Shown here: in pieces, positions 57,587-64,000 of the stretch | How positions within the stretch are numbered: position 1 is the stretch's first letter | Layout of the letters: each line of letters starts with the position of its first letter | DNA from: Bacillota bacterium | GTDB taxonomy: Bacteria > Bacillota > Bacilli > Paenibacillales > NBRC-103111 | Reading direction: 5' to 3' | NCBI GenBank assembly: GCA_023388055.1 | Contig: JAEWGW010000025.1 | Span: forward strand, 434,001 to 498,000 | Length of the DNA: 64,000 nt | Position numbers and translations under genes: made by a program | The notes under the pieces: generated by a model | Seen by the model: the letters and a program-made list of their open reading frames with translations, nothing else | Told to the model about the DNA's origin: nothing | Databases searched by the model: none

Positions 57587-58960
57587 TTATCCCTCCCTCC
57601 TCGCACGGAATCGGCTCAGATAGAGGCAATGGTTGAACAGATGGGTCAGGGTGGCTTTGCCGGAGGCCTTCAGAGCCGGATGCTTGAAGATGGAACGGCC
57701 TGGTTTGGCATTGGCCTCGAACATCCAGATCCGGTCGTTCTGGTCGATGCCCAGATCGAAGCCCAGCTCGCCCAGCGGATGATTGTACCGGCGCTCAATG
57801 GCCTCCGCCAGCTTGACGGCGGTATCCTTGGCCGTATCCAGCATATTGTCCGCCTTGGAAGCCCCGTACACCCGGGTTAAGGCCTGCTCCGGAGTCAAGA
57901 GCTCGCCGCCGTTGCGGATATGCGTGGTCACACTGCCCCGCCCGGCCCGTTTGGCGCCAATCCCGGCGGGCACCCATTGGTTCACGCCGTTTTTGGTCAT
58001 GTGGAAGCGGAAATCCAACGGGCAGCCGTCCAGCTCAATGAGCCGGATGCCCTGCTGGACCACGTAATGCTGGAGGTTGATATTATGCCTGCGCAGCAGC
58101 TTCATCAGGCCGTCAAAGTTGCCGAAGCGGATCAGCATATTGGAGCCGTTCCGCCGGAAGCGGGCGAAGTAACCCCGGCCTTGGGTGTAGGTCAGCCGGT
58201 AGATGCCGATGCCGAGGCTACCCCCGGTGGGCTTCAGATACACAAATTTATGCTTCTCTATCAGGCGGCGGATTTCTTCAGGGGAAGGGTTGATGGCCGA
58301 TTCCGGCACATGCCGTTCGGCATCGCTTTCCCCGTCCAGAAGGCGGTATACATCCCACTTGTCGAAGAAGCTCCAGTTGAAGAGGGGGATGCGCCTGCGC
58401 ACAAACCGCTCCTTGAAATTTTCCATGCTGGCCAGCTTCTCCGCCCGGCGGCTGGGCAGCCGGTTGTATACCACGTCGGGAAGCGGGAAGGTTTTGCGGA
58501 TCCACTTGCCATCGGCGCCCATGGTGTAGCCCGACACCTCGCCTGCATCCCAGTTGACCTGGTTGGGGGAAAAGGCGATATGGAACGCCTTGTCGCGCCC
58601 AGTGGCGAAAATTTCCCGGATGAAGCCGGTACGGGAGCCGAAGGGGGCGCCCGAACCACCGTCGGTGCTGGTGAGAATGCCGATGACCGGCCCCAGCTGC
58701 AGCTCGCCTGAGCCGTTGCTTTTGATCAGGCATTTGCCGGTGCGGGGCAGCCGGAGGTCGGCCACCAGATTGACGGGCAGGGTAATGGTATTGTCCTGCC
58801 GGTTAACGGTGCGCAGGGTGACTCCGGCAGATTTGCCGCCGATTTTCAGAGTCCCGCTCCGCCCGGAGGAAATCTGCAGGAATTTGGCCAACGGCCGGCT
58901 CAAGATCACCGTCCGTCCGGGCTGGCGATTGATCGTGATGGAGCATGTCGTAAAGCTCAT
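57587..58960 (-). CDS. YheD-type ATP-grasp protein 4 with N-terminal domain
   Basis: A 457-residue ATP-grasp protein. The first 100 residues form a beta-rich domain (TITINRQPGRTVILSRPLAK, ending LQLGPVIGILTS), then the ATP-grasp core: FVYLKPTGGSLGIGIYRL, LDFRFHMTKNGVNQWVPAG, TTHIRNGGEL and FEANAKPGRS. ATG 58960 follows GGAGGT at 6 bases; the frame continues upstream through repeats and is not used. Confidence 0.88.
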   Translation of the reverse strand: MSFTTCSITINRQPGRTVILSRPLAKFLQISSGRSGTLKIGGKSAGVTLRTVNRQDNTITLPVNLVADLRLPRTGKCLIKSNGSGELQLGPVIGILTSTDGGSGAPFGSRTGFIREIFATGRDKAFHIAFSPNQVNWDAGEVSGYTMGADGKWIRKTFPLPDVVYNRLPSRRAEKLASMENFKERFVRRRIPLFNWSFFDKWDVYRLLDGESDAERHVPESAINPSPEEIRRLIEKHKFVYLKPTGGSLGIGIYRLTYTQGRGYFARFRRNGSNMLIRFGNFDGLMKLLRRHNINLQHYVVQQGIRLIELDGCPLDFRFHMTKNGVNQWVPAGIGAKRAGRGSVTTHIRNGGELLTPEQALTRVYGASKADNMLDTAKDTAVKLAEAIERRYNHPLGELGFDLGIDQNDRIWMFEANAKPGRSIFKHPALKASGKATLTHLFNHCLYLSRFRARREG

Positions 58961-58976
58961 GGTGGAACCTCCTAAG

Positions 58977-59126
58977 AGTTTTCGCGGCTGCGAAAACTGG
59001 CATCGAAAGCATAAGCTAGGGCTTTCCGACAGGAAAGCCTGCGTCGTAAGCATAAGCTTTGGTTTTCGCACAAGCGAAAACTGGCATCGTAAGCATAAAC
59101 CGGGCTTTCCGGCAGATAAGCCGAAA
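58977..59126. repeat. 84-bp hairpin repeats between ATP-grasp genes
   Basis: GCGAAAACTGGCATCG starts units at 58990 and 59074. TTTTCGC/GCGAAAA and GGCTTTCC/GGAAAGCC hairpins alternate with AAGCATAAGC blocks (three copies). It lies within the transcribed strand upstream of gene 4. Confidence 0.8.
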
Positions 59127-59140
59127 GTCTTTCGGAATAG

Positions 59141-59322
59141 CATACATAAAATGTTTGCTATCGCTCTGAAAAGGCGAGTTTTCCCGGAATAGCATACATA
59201 AAATGTTTGCTATTCCTGATTTGAGCCTGTTTGGGAGACCAAAATGCTGAAATAGCGATCATTTTACGTTCCTATCGCATGCAATTAGCGAATAAAGATG
59301 CGAATAGCACACATTGTATGCC
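59141..59322. repeat. Quad repeat D2 (ATGTTTGCTATT type)
   Basis: Two forward units ACATAAAATGTTTGCTAT (59144, 59195) face two inverted units AATAGCGATCATTTTACG and AATAGCACACATTGTATG. The layout matches D1 and the A, B and C elements. The 58961-59388 gap holds only these repeats. Confidence 0.8.
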
Positions 59323-59388
59323 GCTTACATCGCTTCTTCCCTTGGAATCATTGGCATTTCACGAGGTTTGATTGCGAATCTGCGTGAC

Positions 59389-60552
59389 CTAAGGAATGCA
59401 AATCAGCGGTTTGGGACGCGCGTGCTTCCCGTCCTGACGGAGACTGGTCCGTGACAGGATGTAGCACGCATAGGCGATGGGATTGCGCTCCGCCTGCAGC
59501 ATCTGCTTCTCCTGGCCCAGCTTGCGGAAGATGGAGCGCCCCGGCTTGGTGTTGGCTTCAATAATCCACACCCGGCCCTCCCGGTCCACACCCAGATCCA
59601 GTCCCAGCTCCGCCATTCTGCCGTTGCAGGCCTCCAGCGCAGCGGGAATCCGCCGGGCCAGCATCCGCAGCGTCTTCAGAAGCTCCGCTGCCCGGGTACT
59701 GCCGAATTGCTGCTCCAGCCATTGGTCAACCTCCACCGCCGAACCCCCGCCATGTAAGTTGGAGGTCATACTCCCCGAGGCACCGACCCGCGCGCCCATT
59801 CCCGTCAGCTCCCACAGCCCTCTGCCGTTCTTCTGGACCAGAACCCGGATGTCCCAGGCTTCCCCGGAGGGGGCGGCCAGCTCAAGGTATGGCTGCATCA
59901 GATAGGGACGCCTGCCCATAAAACCTCCCAGCCATTGGGCAAACCCGGCTTCGCCGGCGAATTCCAGGTCCACCGGCTGATTGGCCGGATCCCGGGCCCG
60001 CACACGCCAGCCCTGCCCGGTCCGTTCCGCCAGAACGGTGCCCTTGCCCTGGGAGCCGCTGACCGGCTTCAGGAAGATGCGCTTCTCCTGGCGCAGCTGG
60101 CGGGCTGCTTCTTCCGGCCCGGAGATCTTCACAGTCCGCGGCAGGTACGGACGGAGAACCGGGTCCCGCCGCAGGAAATGCAGCATCTCCCACTTGCTTT
60201 TCAGCCCGTAACCCAGATAAGGCGCCTGCTTGAGGGAGCACAATCTGCGGACTGCCTGCCGGTGGGCATCGTAGGATGTTTTGCTGCTGAAGAAGGCTCT
60301 GTCATAAATCAGGTCCGGCAGCGGATAATGGCGCTTTTCCCAGCCGCCCTCGGAACTCCGGCCGTATCCCTCCACAGTCATCTCCGCCTCATTTACATTC
60401 TGCGGAGAAAACACAAAGACCTCCGCCCCGCAGGAATGCCCTGCGGCGCATAAGCTTTCATAGAATCTGGTTTCGCCGAAGGGGGGGATTTGGCCACTCC
60501 GGAATTCCCCGGCCATTACGCCGATATAATACCTGCTGTTTTGACGCTTCAT
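59389..60552 (-). CDS. YheC-type ATP-grasp protein 5
   Basis: A 387-residue ATP-grasp protein of the short type. Start region YYIGVMAGEFRSGQIPPFGE, then RIFLKPVSGSQGKGTVLAER, WDIRVLVQKNGRGLWELTGM, TSNLHGGGSAV and IIEANTKPGRS. It lies 21 bases after gene 6 on the minus strand, so the two form an operon; the repeat block separates it from gene 4. Confidence 0.88.
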   Translation of the reverse strand: MKRQNSRYYIGVMAGEFRSGQIPPFGETRFYESLCAAGHSCGAEVFVFSPQNVNEAEMTVEGYGRSSEGGWEKRHYPLPDLIYDRAFFSSKTSYDAHRQAVRRLCSLKQAPYLGYGLKSKWEMLHFLRRDPVLRPYLPRTVKISGPEEAARQLRQEKRIFLKPVSGSQGKGTVLAERTGQGWRVRARDPANQPVDLEFAGEAGFAQWLGGFMGRRPYLMQPYLELAAPSGEAWDIRVLVQKNGRGLWELTGMGARVGASGSMTSNLHGGGSAVEVDQWLEQQFGSTRAAELLKTLRMLARRIPAALEACNGRMAELGLDLGVDREGRVWIIEANTKPGRSIFRKLGQEKQMLQAERNPIAYACYILSRTSLRQDGKHARPKPLICIP

Positions 60553-60573
60553 GAATCCTCCTGCTAGAGGCTG

Positions 60574-61944
60574 TTATTTGCCCCATGCGTGTTGGGAATA
60601 GAGCACTACCTGCTTCACTGACGGACGGATTTTGCTGTCGCCGGAAGGGGTGTTATCCTCCTTGGAGGGTTTGGAATTAACCTCCAGAAGCCATACCCGG
60701 CCTGCCGCATCCACAGCCAAATCCACACCCAGCTCCGCAAAATGCCCGTCAATGGTGACATCCACACTTTTGGCGATGGAGAGGGCGGCAGTCCGCAGCT
60801 TGGTGTTTATGCCGGTCCGCACCCCGGAAGGGAGATTGCTGCGGGCCACGGCCTCCGAAACGGGGCTAAGGGTTCCGCCGCGGGCCAGGTTGGAAACAAA
60901 GGTATTGCTGGCGGCCACCCGGGCCACCACGGAGGTGACAGCCCATTCCCCTTCACCGTTCTTCTGCACCAGCGCCCGGAAATCCACGGGACGCCCGCCG
61001 GTTTCCATCAGCCGAAGCCCCTGCTGGATCTGGTAACGGCGCTGCTTCATTTTGCCGGAGATCGTTTGGAACAGTTGGGTCAGTGTAGGGTAATGTTGGC
61101 GCTTCACTCCGCTCAAACTGCTGAAGGAGCATTGGTAGCCTCCGCCCTCCGGCTGGGAGGTGATGCGAATGATGCCTTTACCCAGGCTTCCGGTGATGGG
61201 CTTAAGAAAAACCGTGTTGTATTTTTTGCACATGGTCTTCAGCATTGCGAAATTTTTGAACAGATAGGATTCCGGAAGATAGGCATGCACGCCTTTTTCC
61301 TTGCGCAGGGCTTGAAATACCTCGGTTTTGTCCAGGTACTTCTCGTTGAAGGCTACCGATCCGTACCGGGTTTTGAGCTCACGCATGAACTGCTGGACCT
61401 GGGGTTTGTTCTCCAGCTTGCGGGAGGTTACGCGGTTGTACATCACATTGGGGCACGGGAATGAAGATTTAATCCAGCGTCCCTCCGACAGCGCCCAGCC
61501 CTGGACACTGGAGGCTTCTCCGCCAATGTCATTGGGCGTGAAAAAATAAGCAGCTCCCCCGTGGAGCCTGCAGGCTTCCGTCAATTCCGCACAGAAGGCG
61601 GTCATGGCGCCGAAGGGGCGGTCCGGGGTATGGGTGTACACCCGGCTCATGAGCACTCCGATCAACGGGCCGATATGAAGCGTGCGGGAAGCGGCATGAT
61701 AAGAAACGCACAGCTTCGTACCGTGTGGAATCGACAGGCTTGCCGCCAACTGGGGGCTCATGCGCAGCGATGCTTGGCTGGACTGGGTAATGCGGACCTC
61801 CCTTCGGGCGGAACCGAACCGAAGCGTCACGGGTTCGCGGAGCGGCAGCTTCAGCTTTTTCAGGAAACCCGCCCCGATGGCAATTTGTTCCTCCGGGTGA
61901 GCGCTGCCGGATTGCAGATACACCGGCAGCTTGATTTTGGCCAT
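60574..61944 (-). CDS. YheD-type ATP-grasp protein 6 with N-terminal domain
   Basis: A 456-residue ATP-grasp protein with an N-terminal beta-rich domain (about 1-95, ending RTLHIGPLIGVLMSR) like that of gene 4. Core motifs: TVFLKPITGSLGKGIIRITS, VDFRALVQKNGEGEWAVTSV, VSNLARGGTL and LLEVNSKPSKED. First gene of the cluster. GGAGA precedes ATG. Confidence 0.88.
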   Translation of the reverse strand: MAKIKLPVYLQSGSAHPEEQIAIGAGFLKKLKLPLREPVTLRFGSARREVRITQSSQASLRMSPQLAASLSIPHGTKLCVSYHAASRTLHIGPLIGVLMSRVYTHTPDRPFGAMTAFCAELTEACRLHGGAAYFFTPNDIGGEASSVQGWALSEGRWIKSSFPCPNVMYNRVTSRKLENKPQVQQFMRELKTRYGSVAFNEKYLDKTEVFQALRKEKGVHAYLPESYLFKNFAMLKTMCKKYNTVFLKPITGSLGKGIIRITSQPEGGGYQCSFSSLSGVKRQHYPTLTQLFQTISGKMKQRRYQIQQGLRLMETGGRPVDFRALVQKNGEGEWAVTSVVARVAASNTFVSNLARGGTLSPVSEAVARSNLPSGVRTGINTKLRTAALSIAKSVDVTIDGHFAELGVDLAVDAAGRVWLLEVNSKPSKEDNTPSGDSKIRPSVKQVVLYSQHAWGK

Positions 61945-62188
61945 ATGGAAATCTCCTTCCCGGCTCCTTGTAGGATCGCGTATGAGAACATGAGAACTAC
62001 TCCATCATATGAGGACATTTGCCCCTTTGTGATTGGAAGGCGCCCATCTTGCCTCTCTCTGTCCCCGGTGGACAAGACGCATATCCGGAAGCCCGGCCTC
62101 ATAGGCTGTAATAACAGGAGCTTGAAGCCCGGCAGGATCAATGCCAAGTTGGCTTAGCCGGGACGATGGAAAAAGGGGAGAACTGAAC

Positions 62189-62467
62189 ATGCCATTTTGG
62201 AAGCATCTTTTGTATTTGGGCCTTGCAGGAGGTATGCTGCTGTATGCCGTACCGCGGCTGGCGGTAGGAGAGGGGCTGGGGGCGGGGCCGGTGTTCGGCA
62301 CGGTATGGCTCTGCTTCGCCCTGCTGGTAATCGCAGCACAGCTTCATGAACTGCTGGGTGTGGACGCCAAGAAACGGGAGCGGCTGCGGCAGGTCAAGCG
62401 GATGAGAAGGTTCAAGCTCCAGCGGAAAGCGGACAATCTGGCAGGACGTCTCGGAAAAGGGGCCTAG
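62189..62467 (+). CDS. Small two-span membrane protein
   Basis: A 92-residue protein with spans at about 7-24 and 32-52, then a strongly basic tail (KKRERLRQVKRMRRFKLQRK). AAAAGGGGAG is 8 bases before ATG 62189. No family is recognised. It is divergent from the ATP-grasp cluster and ends in a terminator. Confidence 0.65.
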   Translation: MPFWKHLLYLGLAGGMLLYAVPRLAVGEGLGAGPVFGTVWLCFALLVIAAQLHELLGVDAKKRERLRQVKRMRRFKLQRKADNLAGRLGKGA

Positions 62468-62474
62468 CCCATCA

Positions 62475-62508
62475 AGACCCGGCGGGTAATTCGCCGGTTT
62501 TTTTGCAT
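62475..62508 (+). terminator. Terminator of small membrane protein gene
   Basis: ACCCGGCG and CGCCGGTT pair around GGTAATT and are followed by TTTTT. Confidence 0.8.
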
Positions 62509-62609
62509 ATGTCAGGCGGGAGGGAGATGGGGATAGGGCACCTGACGAAGAGGTGGGTGTTGGCTGGCAAAAGCAGACCTGAGCGGGCAATGGTCGGACC
62601 AACGTTGAC

Positions 62610-62796
62610 TCTAACGAATCTCAGCCACGCTAATTCATCCATACAGTCCGTTTCGTCTTTTTAACGAATCTGAGGAGCCTTATCTCACCAAAAAGAGCCT
62701 GAGATGAGCAGGAAGGGAAGAAATAGCGTCGCTCAGATTCGTTACATTTCCAAACGTGCTGATTTTCGGGAAATAAGCTTTGTGAGATTCGTTAGA
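62610..62796. repeat. Quad repeat A3 (TAACGAATCT type)
   Basis: Two forward heads CTAACGAATCTCAG (62611) and TTAACGAATCTGAG (62661) face two inverted heads CAGATTCGTTA and GAGATTCGTTAG. Same head as A1 and A2, but the spacers are unrelated except for inward CTTATC, CTTATT and CTATTT boxes. Length 187. Confidence 0.85.
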
Positions 62797-62825
62797 GCCA
62801 GAAACGGCTGGATGTGTTTTTCCTA

Positions 62826-62855
62826 TTGTCGCAGCGGGTGATTCTATACTATAAT
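62826..62855 (+). promoter_or_regulatory. SigA promoter of the ytoI-like gene
   Basis: TTGTCG (62826-62831) and TATAAT (62850-62855) are 18 bases apart, about 48 bases before the ATG. Confidence 0.65.
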
Positions 62856-62902
62856 TGGGACAATAACAGTATGGTACAGAATCCGGATTTGAGGTGTAAC
62901 AG

Positions 62903-64000
62903 ATGACGAATATCTCCCAGGATGATTCGCTTACGAAGCATGAACAGATACTCCGTTATATCGAAAGCCTGAAGGTCGGAAACAAAATCTCCGTCCGCAA
63001 AATTGCCAAGGATATGGAGGTCAGCGAGGGCACTGCTTACCGCGCCATCAAGGAAGCGGAGAACCAGGGACTTGTCAGCACCAAGGAACGGATCGGCACC
63101 GTAAGGGTGGAGAAAAAGCAGCGCAACAACATCGATAAACTGACCTTTTCCGAAGTCGTAAATATTGTGGACGGGGTTGTGTTAGGCGGAGCACAGGGTC
63201 TGGAGAAGACGCTGAACAAGTTCGTCATCGGGGCCATGCAGGAGGAGGCCATGATCCGCTACATTGAGGAGGGCAACCTGCTGATTGTGGGCAACCGGGA
63301 AAAAGCCCATATCTTCGCGCTCCAGCTGGGGGCGGCGGTGCTCATCACCGGGGGCTTCGATACCTCCGACGAAGTGAAGCTGTTGGCCAACAAAATGGGA
63401 CTGCCCATTATCTCCTGCAGCTACGACACCTTCACCGTGGCTTCTATGATCAACCGCGCGATTTACGACCGGCTAATCAAGAAGAAAATTATGCTGGTAG
63501 AGGACATTCTGCCTTCCCGCGGACAGGTCTCCACCCTCAAAAGCTCCCATACCGCACAGGATATGCGGGAGCTCATCGAAAGCTCCAGCCACAGCCGGTT
63601 TCCCGTGGTGGACGAATGGAACCGGGTGGTGGGTGTAGTCACCTCGAAGGATATGCTGGGGGCTCCGGCGGAGCAGACCATCGATAAGCTGATGACCCGC
63701 AATCCGCTCACCGTGTATATGCAAACCTCCTTGGCCTCGGCGGCGCATTTGATGGTATGGGAGGGGATCGAGCTTCTGCCGGTGGTGGACGCCAACCGGA
63801 AGCTGATCGGCGTCATCAGCCGCAAGGACGTGCTGAAGGTGATGCAGTATGTCCAACGCCAGCCGCAGGTGGGAGAAACCTTCGAGGATCTCATCTGGGC
63901 GGGATTCGAGGAGTTCCGGGACGAGGAAGGGCGGATATACTTCCGCGGGACAGTGACACCGCAGATGACCAACCATCTGGGCTCGGTTTCCGCCGGGGTG
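62903..64000 (+). CDS. ytoI: DRTGG/CBS-domain regulator, YtoI-like (partial)
   Basis: The frame is open from ATG 62903 (GAGGTG 6 bases before) to the window edge, 366 residues. Order: winged helix (about 10-70, ISVRKIAKDMEVSEGTAYRA), DRTGG domain (about 75-185), two CBS motifs (about 190-310) and the start of a thioesterase-like domain (HLGSVSAGV). YtoI proteins have this layout. CBS domains suggest binding of an adenine nucleotide. The end is outside the window. Confidence 0.88.
   Translation, partial: MTNISQDDSLTKHEQILRYIESLKVGNKISVRKIAKDMEVSEGTAYRAIKEAENQGLVSTKERIGTVRVEKKQRNNIDKLTFSEVVNIVDGVVLGGAQGLEKTLNKFVIGAMQEEAMIRYIEEGNLLIVGNREKAHIFALQLGAAVLITGGFDTSDEVKLLANKMGLPIISCSYDTFTVASMINRAIYDRLIKKKIMLVEDILPSRGQVSTLKSSHTAQDMRELIESSSHSRFPVVDEWNRVVGVVTSKDMLGAPAEQTIDKLMTRNPLTVYMQTSLASAAHLMVWEGIELLPVVDANRKLIGVISRKDVLKVMQYVQRQPQVGETFEDLIWAGFEEFRDEEGRIYFRGTVTPQMTNHLGSVSAGV

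Overview
The window looks like chromosome of a spore-forming Gram-positive bacterium of the Paenibacillus type (Bacillota). The signs are a cotJABC spore-coat operon, six YheC/YheD-type ATP-grasp spore proteins, a sufCDSUB operon with SufU, strong AAGGAGG-type ribosome sites, moderately high GC in core genes and many Paenibacillus-like intergenic repeats. The genus is an inference from gene content. I saw no rRNA, tRNA, intact insertion sequence or CRISPR array.

Bases 1-19,700 are core genes: a YunC-like protein, an autoregulated GntR-ABC export operon, uxaC, a TRIC channel gene, a rhamnose operon (rhaEW-rhaB-rhaR), purT, a DUF1802 gene and sufCDSUB behind a Fur-like box.

Bases 19,700-27,400 are an AT-rich accessory island. 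It opens with an integrase C-terminal remnant, then a HELGH metallopeptidase-like orphan and a dockerin/cohesin remnant. The main content is two paralogous Agr-like cassettes in opposite orientation. Each has a sensor-like membrane protein with no kinase domain, an AgrB peptidase with its His/Cys pair, a tiny peptide gene and a stand-alone LytTR-like regulator, and each is accompanied by a NarL-type response regulator. No histidine kinase lies in the window. This is the best candidate for an undescribed signalling arrangement.

Bases 27,400-49,500 hold MarR and acetyltransferase genes, a LexA-controlled cassette with a Y-family polymerase, TetR-MMPL, an NlpC/P60 lipoprotein, two HD-GYP proteins, MoeB and a MoaD-MoaE fusion, a YunD-like nucleotidase, uppP, a YfkAB radical-SAM protein, a chemoreceptor, cotJABC and small membrane proteins. 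Bases 49,500-62,000 are dominated by the ATP-grasp genes (one alone, five in a row). The window ends inside a YtoI-like DRTGG/CBS regulator.

Overlaying all of this are intergenic repeats. The most striking is a family of seven elements of about 175-188 bp, each with two forward and two inverted motif copies. Four different motif flavours share this one layout.
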